Shown: positions 1 to 9,204 of the stretch, in pieces
Layout of the letters: every line of letters starts with the position of its first letter
Position numbering within the stretch: the first letter of the stretch is position 1
Assembly (NCBI RefSeq): GCF_003121585.1
Contig: NZ_QEOO01000020.1
Coordinates: 36,619 to 100,618, forward strand
Reading direction: 5' to 3'
Source of the DNA: Nocardioides speluncae
GTDB taxonomy: Bacteria > Actinomycetota > Actinomycetes > Propionibacteriales > Nocardioidaceae
DNA: 64,000 nucleotides
Notes under the pieces: model-generated
Databases searched by the model: none
Told to the model about the DNA's origin: nothing
What the model saw: the letters and a program-made list of their open reading frames with translations, nothing else
Position numbers and translations under genes: made by a program

Positions 1-39
1 GATTACCTGCGCGCCGGTCGCACCTCAGGCCACCGCGGC

Positions 40-1665
40 CTACTGCGGGAACCCGACGTCGAAGGACTCCGCGGGGAAGTTCGCGAACCGCTTGTTGACG
101 TCCAGGCCCGTGATCGTCGCCTTCACCGCCGCCGAGATCGTGACCTGGTCGGTGTCGGCCGGCACCTCGATCACCGCGACGAGGTCGTCGATGCCGTCGC
201 CGGGCCGCACCTGGGCCTTCCCCAGCGACCGCTTGCCGACCGCCGCCTGCCAGGTGTGCAGCTCCTTGGTGAGGGAGGCGAACAGCCAGTCGGCCTTGAT
301 CCCCCACGTGTAGTGGACCACCAGCCACGCCTTGCCCTCGTCGGCCCAGCCCTGGTTGCCGAGCTCCTCCGGGACGTACGGCACCAGCTCGACCGCGTCG
401 ACGTCGACGGTCACGTTCATCCGGTGCGGCGTGTCGTGGGTGTCGGTGAACGGCTGCGGCTGGAAGCGCAGCGACTTGGCGACGTCCTGGCGGGTCACCT
501 TGCGGTAGTAGGTGTCGGCGACCGCGTCCGGACGGCGCTCGCCGGTGGTCAGGTCGACCTGCTGGTCGTGGCCGGCGCTGGACACGGCCAGGGCCGTCTC
601 CGGGTCGTCGGCAGGCACCGATACCAGCAGCTGCGGCGGCGTACCCGGCTCGACACCGGCTTCCGACGGGTTGGAGAGATCGATGATCTGCTTGACCTGG
701 CCGCCCGACTCGAGCGAGAGCGTGACCGGCGGCGGCGTCGACTCGACGTCCTGGGACTCGGTGAACTCGTAGGACACCACGCGGAACTCCTCGCCCTCGG
801 CCGGCGCGAACGCCTCCAGCGAGCCGTCCTCACCCTCGACCGTGTACGTCGCGGTGGACGCCACGCTCGACACCGTGAGCGTGCCGCCGGGCGTGATCAC
901 GATGCCCGCGTCACCGGGCTCCGTCTGGTCGGTCAGCTCCAGGCCGGCCGGCGCTTGGGGCAGCGCCGTACCGGCTTCCGCGGCGGGCAGCGGCGGCGCC
1001 TCGACGTCGTCCAGTGCCTCGGCCGCCTCGTCGCCGTCGGCGTTGACCAGCTGTCCATCCGGGCGGACGACGCCGGCCTCGGTGAACGCCAGCCCGGCCG
1101 CCTCCTGATCGCCGTCGCTCTCCTCGACCGTGAACGTCCCGACGTCCCAGACCTGGCCGTCGCCGGCGCTGATCCGGCGGGCGCCGCCACAGGCGATCTG
1201 GCCGGTGATCAGGTCGTCGTCGTCGAGCACGAAGAAGCAGCCCGCGCCGTCGGCGATCTTCACACCGTCGGTCGGCAGGCTGGAGCGCCAGTCGCGCTCC
1301 GCGGCGCGCAGGAACTCCTCGGCGTTCACGATCTTGCCGTCGTCGTTCTCGATCGCCGGGCCACCGCCGCTGCTGACCGCGAACAGCAGACCGAGCAGCA
1401 GCCCAAGCACCGCCACGCCGCCGATGATCGCGAGCCAGGCCTTGCGGGGCACGCGGTCGCCGGACCGTTGCGGGGGTGTGCCATGCGGGGGCGGGCCTTG
1501 TGGAGCGCCCGGAGGAGGTCCCTGCGGCGGAACGCCGGGTCCCCCGGGCGCCGGGCGGTACTGCGTGGACTCCGGTGGCTGCCAGCCTCCCGGCTGACCC
1601 TGTGCACCCGGCGGGCCGTAGGGACCCTGGGTGCGATCGGACGAAGGGTCAGAGTTGGGCGTCAT
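40..1665 (-). CDS. Pro-rich single-pass membrane protein, unknown function
   Basis: I do not recognise this 541-residue protein as a named family. Residues 1-75 are a cytoplasmic-type Pro/Gly/Gln-rich linker with repeated PPQGPP-like runs. One hydrophobic segment follows at about residues 77-98, and the remaining ~440 residues are acidic and read as an extracytoplasmic domain. The layout (disordered N-terminus, one membrane anchor, large outer domain) is common in actinobacterial cell-envelope proteins. It lies 113 bp downstream of ilvE on the same strand with no obvious shared function. The start is the ATG that precedes the Pro-rich segment. Function is unknown. Confidence 0.8.
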   Translation of the reverse strand: MTPNSDPSSDRTQGPYGPPGAQGQPGGWQPPESTQYRPAPGGPGVPPQGPPPGAPQGPPPHGTPPQRSGDRVPRKAWLAIIGGVAVLGLLLGLLFAVSSGGGPAIENDDGKIVNAEEFLRAAERDWRSSLPTDGVKIADGAGCFFVLDDDDLITGQIACGGARRISAGDGQVWDVGTFTVEESDGDQEAAGLAFTEAGVVRPDGQLVNADGDEAAEALDDVEAPPLPAAEAGTALPQAPAGLELTDQTEPGDAGIVITPGGTLTVSSVASTATYTVEGEDGSLEAFAPAEGEEFRVVSYEFTESQDVESTPPPVTLSLESGGQVKQIIDLSNPSEAGVEPGTPPQLLVSVPADDPETALAVSSAGHDQQVDLTTGERRPDAVADTYYRKVTRQDVAKSLRFQPQPFTDTHDTPHRMNVTVDVDAVELVPYVPEELGNQGWADEGKAWLVVHYTWGIKADWLFASLTKELHTWQAAVGKRSLGKAQVRPGDGIDDLVAVIEVPADTDQVTISAAVKATITGLDVNKRFANFPAESFDVGFPQ

Positions 1666-1778
1666 CGACTACTCCCCGAGAACTGGCTGGCTTGGGCGAA
1701 CGTAAAGACCCTAGCGGTCCCGCCGAAGAGGTCGGCATCAGTTCGAAGGATGCCTAATCGTGGGTCGGGTTGCCCCGA

Positions 1779-2861
1779 TCAGACCACGCGATGCATCCAG
1801 CCGAAGGCGTCGTCGGCCCGGCCGTACTGGATGTCGACCAGGGCCTGGCGCACCTTCATCGTCAGCTCGTCGCTGGCCGGCGCGGGCGCCTCGCCGCCAT
1901 CCCACTTGAGGCTGCCGACCGGGGTGACCACGGCCGCCGTACCGCAGGCGAAGATCTCGGTGATCGCGCCGCTGGTGACGCCGTCGCGCCACTCGTCGAT
2001 CGAGAACCGCCGCTCCTCGACCTGGTGGCCGAACTTGCCGAGCAGCTCGATGATCGAGGAGCGGGTGATGCCTTCGAGGATGGTGCCGGTCTCGGGGGTG
2101 ACGATCCGGCCGTCGTCGTACACGAAGTAGAGGTTCATGCCGCCGAGCTCTTCGACGTATGTGAGCTCCTGCGCGTCAAGGAAGACCACCTGGTCGCAGC
2201 CCTGCGCGATCGCCTCCTGCTGGGCGACGAGTGAGCTGGCGTAGTTGCCGCCTGTCTTGGCCGCACCCATGCCGCCGCGGCCGGCGCGGGTGTACTCGGT
2301 GGTGAGCCAGAGCGTGACCGGCTTGATGCCGCCCTTGAAGTAGGCGCCGGCGGGTGACGCGATCACCATGAACGTCACGTGCTGGGCCGGCCGCACGCCG
2401 AGGAACGCCTCGGTCGCGATCATCATCGGCCGGATGTACAGGCTCTTCTCGCCCTCGGACTCCGGCACCCAGCGCTGGTCGACCTTGACCAGCTCGTCAA
2501 CCGCGGCGACGAAGTCGTCGACCGGCAGCTCCGGGAACGCCAGCCGGTGGGACGAACGCTGCATCCGCTTGGCGTTCTCCTCCGGTCGGAAGGTCCACAC
2601 CGAGCCGTCGTCGCGCCGGTAGGCCTTCATCCCCTCGAAGGTCTCCTGCGCGTAGTGCAGTACGGCGGTCGCCGGGTCCATCGCGAGCGGGCCGTACGGC
2701 GTGATCCGGGCTTTGTGCCAGCCCTCGTCGGGCGTCCACTCGACGGTGAACATGTGGTCGGTCATGTGCACCCCGAAGCCGGGGTTGGCGAGGATCTCCG
2801 CGAGGCGGGCGTCGTCGACCTGCGACGTCGAGGGGGTGGTGCTGATCTGCATGAGGGTCAC
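1779..2861 (-). CDS. ilvE: Branched-chain amino acid aminotransferase
   Basis: A 360-residue fold-type IV PLP transaminase that interconverts Val/Leu/Ile and their 2-oxo acids with glutamate/2-oxoglutarate in the cytoplasm. Family hallmarks are GVHMTDHMF and the YAQETFEGMKAYR motif near the N-terminus, the AAKTGGNYASSL segment carrying the PLP lysine, and EELGGMNLYFV towards the C-terminus. Length is typical of the actinobacterial enzyme. It follows leuB on the same strand across a 137-bp gap filled with competing hairpins, so readthrough from leuB may be controlled. The start is a GTG behind an AGAGG; an ATG nine bases later is the alternative. Confidence 0.96.
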   Translation of the reverse strand: MTLMQISTTPSTSQVDDARLAEILANPGFGVHMTDHMFTVEWTPDEGWHKARITPYGPLAMDPATAVLHYAQETFEGMKAYRRDDGSVWTFRPEENAKRMQRSSHRLAFPELPVDDFVAAVDELVKVDQRWVPESEGEKSLYIRPMMIATEAFLGVRPAQHVTFMVIASPAGAYFKGGIKPVTLWLTTEYTRAGRGGMGAAKTGGNYASSLVAQQEAIAQGCDQVVFLDAQELTYVEELGGMNLYFVYDDGRIVTPETGTILEGITRSSIIELLGKFGHQVEERRFSIDEWRDGVTSGAITEIFACGTAAVVTPVGSLKWDGGEAPAPASDELTMKVRQALVDIQYGRADDAFGWMHRVV

Positions 2862-2913
2862 GGTATCCGACCTCTAGTCGAGCGGGAATTGGACGGCAGC
2901 AGAGCCCGGGGTT

Positions 2914-2988
2914 GTCAGGCATTTCCTGACGTTGTGGGCCGTTGCAACGCCCGACAACGTCAGGAATCCCCGGCCGACCGGGGATTCC
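2914..2988 (-). promoter_or_regulatory. Three overlapping hairpins between leuB and ilvE
   Basis: Read in the direction of transcription (minus strand), a perfect 11-bp stem with a CCGA loop spans 2988-2963. Next is a 13-bp stem pairing 2966-2954 with 2935-2923, with a GGGC/GCCC pair and GTTGCAAC inside. Last is a 6-bp GTCAGG/CCTGAC stem at 2930-2914. The first two share GGAA (2963-2966) and the last two share 2923-2930, so neighbouring structures cannot form together. The first resembles a leuB terminator but lacks a U-tract. No branched-chain-rich leader peptide is visible here. Confidence 0.6.
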
Positions 2989-2998
2989 GCCACCCGGC

Positions 2999-4084
2999 TC
3001 AGGCCAGCAGCGCGGCGATCGCGTCGCCTACCTCCGGCGTGCGGCGTACGGCGCCGGGCTGGCGGTCGGCGAGGTCGGCGATCACGGCCTCCTCGACAGC
3101 AGTCGCGGCGTCGGCGTAGCCGAGGTGGTCGAGCAGCAGCGAGGTGGAGAGGATCGCGGCGGTCGGGTCGGCCTTCAGCTGGCCGGCGATGTCGGGGGCC
3201 GAGCCGTGGACGGGCTCGAACATCGAGGGCGCGGTCCGGTCCGGGTTGATGTTGCCGGAGGCGGCGAGGCCGATGCCGCCGGTGATGGCGGCGGCGAGGT
3301 CGGTGACGATGTCGCCGAACAGGTTGTCGGTGACGATCACGTCGAACCGCGCCGGGTCGGTCGCGAGGAAGATCATCGCGGCGTCGACGTGCAGGTAGTC
3401 GACCGTCACGTCCGGGAACTCGGCGCCGACCTCGCGCACCAGCCGCGACCAGACCGCGCCGGCGTGCACCAGCACGTTGGTCTTGTGGACGAGCGTGAGC
3501 TTGCGCCGGGGCCGGCGCCGAGCGCGGGCGAAGGCGTCACGGACCACCCGCTCCACGCCGTACGCCGTGTTGACCGAGACCTCGGTCGCGACCTCGGCCG
3601 GGGTGCCGACGCGGAGTGCGCCGCCGTTGCCGGTGTAGGGGCCCTCTGTCCCCTCGCGGACCACGACAAAGTCCACCTCGCCAGGCGAGGCGAGCGGCGA
3701 CGGTACTCCGGGGAACAGCCGCGACGGGCGCAGGTTGACGTAGTGGTCGAGCTCGAACCGCAGCCGCAGCAGCAGGCCGCGCTCAAGAAGGCCGGCCGGC
3801 AGGTTCGGGTCGCCGGGCTTGCCGCCGACCGCGCCGAGCAGGATCGCGTCGTGGCCGCGGATCTCGTCGAGGACCGAGTCGGGCAGTACCTCGCCGGTGG
3901 CCAGGTAGCGCTCGGCGCCCAGGTCGTAGCGGGTCTGCTCGAACTTCACCCCGTCCGGCGCGGCGACCTCGAGCACCTTGAGTGCCTCGGCGGTCACCTC
4001 CGGCCCGATGCCGTCACCCGGGATGACCGCGAGCTTGACCACCCCGGACTGGACCGCGGCGTCCCCCGCTGCTGCGTTGCTCAT
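2999..4084 (-). CDS. leuB: 3-isopropylmalate dehydrogenase
   Basis: A 361-residue NAD-dependent beta-decarboxylating dehydrogenase, the third step of leucine synthesis from valine precursor. Hallmarks in order are [11 protein letters not shown] near the start, [12 protein letters not shown], the RPSRLFPG segment, the metal-binding [12 protein letters not shown] motif, and [15 protein letters not shown] near the C-terminus. Length is normal. The gene starts 11 bp after a 41-residue protein on the same strand and precedes ilvE, forming a small Leu/Ile/Val operon away from ilvBNC. Confidence 0.96.
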   Translation of the reverse strand: MSNAAAGDAAVQSGVVKLAVIPGDGIGPEVTAEALKVLEVAAPDGVKFEQTRYDLGAERYLATGEVLPDSVLDEIRGHDAILLGAVGGKPGDPNLPAGLLERGLLLRLRFELDHYVNLRPSRLFPGVPSPLASPGEVDFVVVREGTEGPYTGNGGALRVGTPAEVATEVSVNTAYGVERVVRDAFARARRRPRRKLTLVHKTNVLVHAGAVWSRLVREVGAEFPDVTVDYLHVDAAMIFLATDPARFDVIVTDNLFGDIVTDLAAAITGGIGLAASGNINPDRTAPSMFEPVHGSAPDIAGQLKADPTAAILSTSLLLDHLGYADAATAVEEAVIADLADRQPGAVRRTPEVGDAIAALLA

Positions 4085-4095
4085 AGTCGAAGAAC

Positions 4096-4221
4096 CTAGT
4101 TGTCGTCGGGGCGCTCGCCGCCGTTGTCTCGCAGGTCAAGCGCCTGCTGGACGGCCTCGCGGCTGCGCGGGTCACTCGGGTCGTTGCTGGTGGGTCCCCA
4201 CTCGGGGTACATGTCGTACAT
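4096..4221 (-). CDS. 41-residue acidic protein ahead of leuB
   Basis: A short gene beginning [14 protein letters not shown] and ending in an acidic, Arg/Asp-rich tail. The start is set by a clear GGAG ribosome site six bases upstream of the ATG at 4221; the frame stays open further upstream but without a plausible site. Its stop lies 11 bp before leuB, so the two are probably co-transcribed and translationally close. There is no signal peptide or membrane segment. It is not rich in Leu/Ile/Val codons, so it is not an attenuator peptide. Function is unknown; coding status rests on the ribosome site, spacing and composition. Confidence 0.62.
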   Translation of the reverse strand: MYDMYPEWGPTSNDPSDPRSREAVQQALDLRDNGGERPDDN

Positions 4222-4685
4222 CGGATTCTCCTGAGGAAGTTGTGGTGGTGTCAGCGGGTGGAGTGCCCCGCAGCGGGCCTGCCGTCGACGACGCGAACTC
4301 ACGGATCGCATGAGGTGTCGGCAACGAGGCCGGAAGTGGCGGATTACGCGTGGATTTCGGCTGCGCACCCGCCGCGGGGCGCTGATCGAGCAGTCCTGAT
4401 CAACTGAGTCGAAGGCCGTCCACGCCGAACACCGCGACGAGGTGGCCTTCTGTCAGGCCTCGCCGCGGCGGTCGATGAGTACGAACACGCTCCGCATGGT
4501 GCGACCACCGTACGACGGTCCGACTTGTCGCGTCCGGGGGTTGAACAAACTGTTCAGGATGCGAGACGGACTGGGCAGAAATACCCATCCGCCACGCGCG
4601 GCGAAATGCATGGTCCGCCCGACGCGGAGCGGGCCTCCGGGTTCCTAGCGTCGAAGCACGTTCTCGACGACACCGGAGGCAGACC
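4222..4685. other. 464-bp divergent intergenic region
   Basis: This stretch separates the minus-strand leuB operon from the plus-strand monooxygenase and carries no convincing gene. It holds two short inverted repeats: ACCGT-acg-ACGGT at 4507-4519, and the stronger TGAACA palindrome listed separately. A good GGAGG ribosome site at 4675-4679 serves the monooxygenase start. Confidence 0.6.
4542..4556. promoter_or_regulatory. Perfect 15-bp palindrome, candidate operator
   Basis: TGAACA-aac-TGTTCA is a perfect 6-3-6 inverted repeat, 130 bp before the monooxygenase start, and it sits on a TTGAAC hexamer that could be a -35 element. Size and symmetry suit a dimeric repressor such as TetR or MarR types. 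No such regulator gene is adjacent, so the binding protein is unknown. Confidence 0.5.
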
Positions 4686-5804
4686 ATGAACACGACCCCA
4701 TACGAGACCCGACACGAGACCATCGACACCGTCATCGTCGGCGCCGGCCAGGCCGGCCTGGCAACGGCGTACCACCTGGGCCGGTGCGGCCATGAATGCG
4801 TGGTGCTGGACCGCAGCCCACGGGTCGGCGACAACTGGCGCCAGCAGTGGGACAGCCTGCGGCTCTACTCCCCCACCAGGTACGACGGCCTGCCGGGCCT
4901 GCGCTTCCCCGGCCGGCCGTGGTCGTACCCGGGTAAGGAGGACGTCGCGGCGTACCTCGAGAGCTACGCCAAGCACCATGACCTGCCGGTGCGGATGGGC
5001 ACCTGGGTCAGGCGGATCGAGCGCGACGGCGAGCGGTTCACCGTCACCACCGACACGGGCACGATCTCGTGCGCCAACGTCGTGATCGCGACCGGAACCT
5101 TCGGCCGGACCCCGAGCATCCCGGACTTCGCCGCCGACCTGGATCCGTCGATCCTGCAGCTGCACTCCAGTGAGTACCGGCGGCCCGGCCAGCTCGGCCC
5201 CGGGCCGGTCCTGGTGGTCGGTGCCTCGCACTCCGGGACCGACATCGCCTACGAGCTGGCCGAGCACCACGAGACCACGCTGGCCGGTCGCGACTGCGGC
5301 CAGATCCCGTTCCGCCTGGAGTCGGCACGAATGCGACTGGTCTTCCCGGTGCTGATCTTCGCCTGGCGGCACGTCCTCACCCGGCGGACCCCGATCGGCC
5401 GCAAGGTGATGCCCGAGATCCGCTTCCACGGCGGTCCGATGCTGCGGGTCAAGCGGTCCGACCTGGAGGCACGCCACGTCCGCCGCCTGACCGAGCGTGT
5501 CGAGGGCGTCCGCGACGGCCGTCCGGTCCTCAGCGACGGCACCGTCGTCGACTGCGCCACCGTGGTCTGGGCGACCGGGTTCCAGCAGGTGTTCGACTGG
5601 CTGGACCTGCCGGTCATCGGTGCGGACGGCTGGCCGCAGGAGTACCGCGGCGTCTCACCCGACGTCCCCGGCCTGTTCTTCTGCGGGCTCTCCTTCCAGT
5701 ACGCGTTCTCCTCGATGGTGCTCCCGGGCGTCGGTCGCGACGCGGCGTACGTCGCCAAGCAGATCTCCTCGCGATCGCGTAACACGGTCCTGCAGGCGGC
5801 GTAG
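4686..5804 (+). CDS. Flavin-containing monooxygenase-type FAD/NADPH oxidoreductase
   Basis: A 372-residue two-dinucleotide-fold flavoprotein. The FAD-binding motif VIVGAGQAGLA lies at about residues 14-24, the NADPH motif VVGASHSGTD at about 174-184, and an ATGF element at about 295. Between them, LQLHSSEYR matches the H-S-x-x-Y region seen in FMO/Baeyer-Villiger relatives. Such enzymes use NADPH and O2 to oxygenate N, S or carbonyl groups; the substrate here cannot be read from sequence. It ends six bases before a LuxR-type regulator on the same strand, suggesting co-expression. A palindromic operator lies upstream. Confidence 0.85.
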   Translation: MNTTPYETRHETIDTVIVGAGQAGLATAYHLGRCGHECVVLDRSPRVGDNWRQQWDSLRLYSPTRYDGLPGLRFPGRPWSYPGKEDVAAYLESYAKHHDLPVRMGTWVRRIERDGERFTVTTDTGTISCANVVIATGTFGRTPSIPDFAADLDPSILQLHSSEYRRPGQLGPGPVLVVGASHSGTDIAYELAEHHETTLAGRDCGQIPFRLESARMRLVFPVLIFAWRHVLTRRTPIGRKVMPEIRFHGGPMLRVKRSDLEARHVRRLTERVEGVRDGRPVLSDGTVVDCATVVWATGFQQVFDWLDLPVIGADGWPQEYRGVSPDVPGLFFCGLSFQYAFSSMVLPGVGRDAAYVAKQISSRSRNTVLQAA

Positions 5805-5810
5805 CCTGCT

Positions 5811-7466
5811 GTGGTGGGGATGGTCGACGACCTGGTGCGCGCCCGCGACGACTACGAGCGCGGCGACTGGACCGCGGCGCTGGGCGTGTGGTCCGGCGCC
5901 GACGCGGACCAGCTCGGAGCGACGGAGCTCTTCGACGCGGCCACCGCGGCCTTCCTCCTGGGACGCCGCGAGGAGAGCCAGGACCTGCTGCAGGACTGCT
6001 TCCGCCGCTTCGAGGAGAACGGCGACGTGGCCGGCACGGTCCGGTGCGCCTTCCGGCTTGCGATGACGTACGCCTCCGGCGGCGAGCCCGCGCTCTCCGC
6101 TGGTTGGGGTGCGCGTGCCCAGCGCCTCCTGGAGTCGTCGACCGAGCCGGTCGTCGAGAGCGGCTACGTGGCGTTCCTGCAGATGTTCGGCCACCTCTCC
6201 TCCGCACGCTGGGCCGACGCGGCCGAAGCGGCCGCCCGCGCCGTCGCCGTCGGACGCGCCTTCGCCGACCCGGACCTGCTGGCGCTGGGGACCTGCTCGG
6301 AGGGCCGGCTCGCGATCTACGGCGGTCGGGTCGCCGACGGGGTGGCGCTGCTCGACGAGTCGATGGTGTCGGTGCTCGCGGGCGAGACCGGCGTGCTGAT
6401 CTCGGGACACGTCTACTGCACCGCCATCGAGGGCGTGCAGGAGATCGGAGACCTGGGCCGGGTCGCGGAGTGGACCCGCGCCCTCCACCACTGGTGCACC
6501 CGGCAGCCCGAGCTGGTCGCCTTCACCGGCCAGTGCTCGCTGCACCGCGCTCAGGTGATGCGGCTTCGCGGCGCCTGGCCCGAGGCCCTCGACGAGCTCG
6601 ACCGGTCGATCTCGCGCTACCGCCAGATGGAGGCGACCGACGCGATCGGGCTGGCCGCCGCCGAGCGCGGCGACCTGCTCCGGCTGCTCGGCAGGTACGA
6701 CGGTGCGGCCGCGTCGTACGAGCTCGCCAGCGCCCACGGCTACGACCCACAGCCCGGCCTGGCTCAGCTGTGGGCGGCGCGCGGCGGTCTGCCCGCGGCC
6801 GTCGCGGCGGTACGGCGAGCGCTCGCGGAGGCCGCCGAGCCGGTGCGGCGGATCGCGCTGCTGCCGGGTGCCGTCGAGGTCCTGCTCGCCGCGGGCGAGG
6901 TGGAGCCCGCTGCCGAAGCGGCGACCGAGCTGGACGAGCTCGCGCGCCGGCTCGGGTCGAGCGCGCTGCTCGCCAGGGCCGCCTTCGCCGCCGCCGCCGT
7001 CGAGCTGGCCCGCGACGACGCGGCCGGCGCACTCCCCTACCTGCGGAACGCCCGCCGGCTGTGGGCGCAGCTGGACGGCACCTTCGAGGTCGCCCGGGTC
7101 GGCGTCCTCACCGCCCGGGCGCTGGCCCGGCTCGGCGATGCCGAGTCCGGCCAGCGCGAGCTGGACGCGGCCTGCGCAGCCCTCACCTCACTCGGCGCCG
7201 AGCCGGCACTGGCCGAGGCTTCTCGGGCCATCGGTGCGGCCGGCACGAACGGCACCCCCAGCGCCGAGCTGCCCGGCGGACTGACCGCCCGCGAGGGCGA
7301 GGTTCTCCGGCTGGTCGCCACTGGCCGCAGCAACGCCCAGATCGCGGCCGAGCTGGTGCTGAGCGAGAAGACGGTCGCGCGGCACCTGAGCAACATCTTC
7401 GGCAAGCTCGATGTCGGCTCGCGGACCGCCGCGGCGGCGTACGCATTCGAGCACGGCCTGCTGTGA
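5811..7466 (+). CDS. LuxR-family transcriptional regulator with TPR-like N-terminus
   Basis: A 551-residue regulator. The C-terminal ~60 residues (LTAREGEVLRLVATGRSNAQIAAEL, then EKTVARHLSNIFGKL) are a canonical LuxR/NarL helix-turn-helix. The rest is a long Ala/Leu/Glu-rich helical repeat region typical of TPR-like sensor parts; no Walker A motif is visible, unlike the LAL regulator at 40-43 kb. It begins six bases after the monooxygenase stop, so the pair is probably an operon. The start is uncertain: GTG at 5811 or 5814, or ATG at 5820. The signal sensed is unknown. Confidence 0.85.
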   Translation: MVGMVDDLVRARDDYERGDWTAALGVWSGADADQLGATELFDAATAAFLLGRREESQDLLQDCFRRFEENGDVAGTVRCAFRLAMTYASGGEPALSAGWGARAQRLLESSTEPVVESGYVAFLQMFGHLSSARWADAAEAAARAVAVGRAFADPDLLALGTCSEGRLAIYGGRVADGVALLDESMVSVLAGETGVLISGHVYCTAIEGVQEIGDLGRVAEWTRALHHWCTRQPELVAFTGQCSLHRAQVMRLRGAWPEALDELDRSISRYRQMEATDAIGLAAAERGDLLRLLGRYDGAAASYELASAHGYDPQPGLAQLWAARGGLPAAVAAVRRALAEAAEPVRRIALLPGAVEVLLAAGEVEPAAEAATELDELARRLGSSALLARAAFAAAAVELARDDAAGALPYLRNARRLWAQLDGTFEVARVGVLTARALARLGDAESGQRELDAACAALTSLGAEPALAEASRAIGAAGTNGTPSAELPGGLTAREGEVLRLVATGRSNAQIAAELVLSEKTVARHLSNIFGKLDVGSRTAAAAYAFEHGLL

Positions 7467-7535
7467 CCGACCGCTGAGACGGCCGGCTCAGGATGCGAGA
7501 CCGCTCAGGAGCGTCGTGACAGACTCGCCTGCGTC

Positions 7536-8102
7536 ATGAGTGCACCTCCCGAGCTTCCCGACATCGTCTCCCGCGCGTTCGATGTGTCTCGCAAAGCGGG
7601 CTATGTGTCGTTCTGCCGCAACGAGACCGGCCGCCTCCTCGCCACCCTCGCCGCCACCCGCGGCGGCACGCTGGCGGAGTTCGGCACCGGCTGTGGCGTC
7701 GGTACGGCGTGGCTGCGCTCCGGCGTACCGGACGGGGCCCGGATCCTGACCGCCGAGCTGGACCCCAAGCTCGCCGGCGCAGCCGCGGAGATCTTCGAGG
7801 ACGACCCCCAGGTCGAGGTGCTCGCCGCGGACTGGTCGACGCTGCTCGACCGCGGTCCGTACTCGCTGCTGTTCCTGGACGCCGGTCAGCCGTCCGAGGT
7901 CGGCGTCGACTCGATCGCCGGCCTGGTCGAGCCCGGCGGCCTGGTGGTCCTCGACGACTTCGTGCCGTGTGAGATGTGGCCGCCGATCACCGGTGGCCGG
8001 GTGGACACGCTCCGCGAGGAGTGGCTGACCGACAAGCGGTTCACCACCGTCGAGGTCATGGTCGCCCCCGACGCCGCCACCCTGATTGCCACCAAGCGTT
8101 AG
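7536..8102 (+). CDS. SAM-dependent O-methyltransferase-like protein
   Basis: A 188-residue class I methyltransferase. Motif I is LAEFGTGCGVGTAWL at about residues 44-58, followed by the ILTAELDPK acidic loop and a LLFLDAG segment. Overall order resembles the small catechol-type O-methyltransferase family, but the acceptor substrate cannot be deduced. It stands alone 70 bp after the LuxR gene and converges with the next gene, with only 4 bp between the stops. The ATG is weakly supported by a ribosome site. Confidence 0.8.
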   Translation: MSAPPELPDIVSRAFDVSRKAGYVSFCRNETGRLLATLAATRGGTLAEFGTGCGVGTAWLRSGVPDGARILTAELDPKLAGAAAEIFEDDPQVEVLAADWSTLLDRGPYSLLFLDAGQPSEVGVDSIAGLVEPGGLVVLDDFVPCEMWPPITGGRVDTLREEWLTDKRFTTVEVMVAPDAATLIATKR

Positions 8103-8106
8103 AGCC

Positions 8107-9204
8107 TCAGCGCACGCTGGCCCAGTCGGCGAAGCCGCTCGGGTCGTGGCGGCCCATCGACGCATGCTCGAACAGGCCCCAGCCGACCTCGCCGCCGATG
8201 GTCGCCCGCGCCGCGTGGTCGGTGACACCCCACGGCAGCCGGGCGCGGATCTCCTCGCTGCCCAGGTCGTACGTCGCGGCGTCCCGCCAGTCGCGGCCCC
8301 GCCACTGGCCGTGGCCCCATTCGGGGTCGCCGCCGTAGCCGCAGCCCACGTGCAGGCCGATCCCCGGCAGCGGCTCGATCTCGACCACCAAGGGGTCTCC
8401 GGACGGCACGGTGAGGTGCAGGCGGGCGCACTGCGGCTGGCGAGTGCCGGGCAGGTAGTCGATCTCCACCCGCGGCCAGCCCAGCTGCTCGATCCGCCCG
8501 TCCGCGAAGATCCGGGTCGCGTCGTTGAGCGTGCGGAAGCCGTCAGGTGACTCCTGCACGATGACGACGAGGGCGAAGTCGTCGAAGCGGAGCGGCGCGT
8601 AGAGCCACCAGAACCCCTCCATCGGCTCGTCCGCGGTCCGGCCCGGCGGCTCGGGCTCACCGGACGGCCGGATTCCCCATGACCGGTCCCGGGTACCGAC
8701 CCAGGTGGCCGGCTCGACGCGATGCTCGGACCCGGCCGCCGCGAGCACGCCCTCCCAGGTGCCGACCTGGGCGAAGCGCTGTGCGTCGAGGGTCGGCCGA
8801 GCGCCGGAGAGCAGCAGGTGCGGCTGCTCGAGAACCGCCGGGAAGGACCCTCGCCAGGTGAGGTCGAACGACACCAGCTCGTGCTCGCAGATCACCCGCA
8901 GCTCGGACAGCGGCTCGACCACCTCGACGCGGTAGCCGCCGACACGCTGCTCCAGCGACCGCTCGTCGAGCGCGTCGGAGAAGCGCACGCTGTGCTGCAG
9001 GTCGCCGACCCGCACCGAGGCATAGGCGTCGACGACGCCGAGATTCGGATAGGTGCCGAGACCGGTGACGAGGAACGCCGAGCCGTCCTGGTCCAGCGCG
9101 TTGAAGTAGCAGCGGTCGTAGAAGCCGCGGTCGCTGGAGGCGACGCGGGCCATCGAGAGCGGGGCCTGGTGGATCGGGAACTCATCGAGGGGTGCGGGTC
9201 TCAT
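8107..9204 (-). CDS. AttH/CrtC-like lipocalin-fold protein, unknown function
   Basis: A 365-residue protein that looks like the actinobacterial conserved family related to AttH/hydroxyneurosporene-synthase-type tandem beta-barrel proteins. The clearest signature is the TRDRSWGIRP segment mid-protein, followed by a beta-rich C-terminal half. There is no signal peptide. Its start overlaps the stop of the upstream phosphotransferase gene by 4 bp (ATGA), so the two are translationally coupled. This pairing recurs in actinobacteria to my knowledge, but the reaction is not established. The fold call is inference from sequence character. Confidence 0.65.
   Translation of the reverse strand: MRPAPLDEFPIHQAPLSMARVASSDRGFYDRCYFNALDQDGSAFLVTGLGTYPNLGVVDAYASVRVGDLQHSVRFSDALDERSLEQRVGGYRVEVVEPLSELRVICEHELVSFDLTWRGSFPAVLEQPHLLLSGARPTLDAQRFAQVGTWEGVLAAAGSEHRVEPATWVGTRDRSWGIRPSGEPEPPGRTADEPMEGFWWLYAPLRFDDFALVVIVQESPDGFRTLNDATRIFADGRIEQLGWPRVEIDYLPGTRQPQCARLHLTVPSGDPLVVEIEPLPGIGLHVGCGYGGDPEWGHGQWRGRDWRDAATYDLGSEEIRARLPWGVTDHAARATIGGEVGWGLFEHASMGRHDPSGFADWASVR

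Noticed and set aside
256..2130. Long plus-strand open frame opposite the membrane protein and ilvE
   Set aside because: Arg/Val/His-rich mirror frame caused by GC-biased third positions; the minus-strand genes are clearly real. Similar mirror frames occur throughout.
2497..2922. Leader peptide for ilvE starting at the hairpin region (MPDNPGL...)
   Set aside because: Not rich in branched-chain codons and extends far into ilvE out of frame.
4442..4648. Plus-strand 68-codon frame in the same gap
   Set aside because: No ribosome site and no coding-like composition.
4400..4834. Minus-strand frame in the leuB-monooxygenase gap
   Set aside because: Basic, low-complexity composition, no ribosome site, and it runs into the antisense of the monooxygenase.
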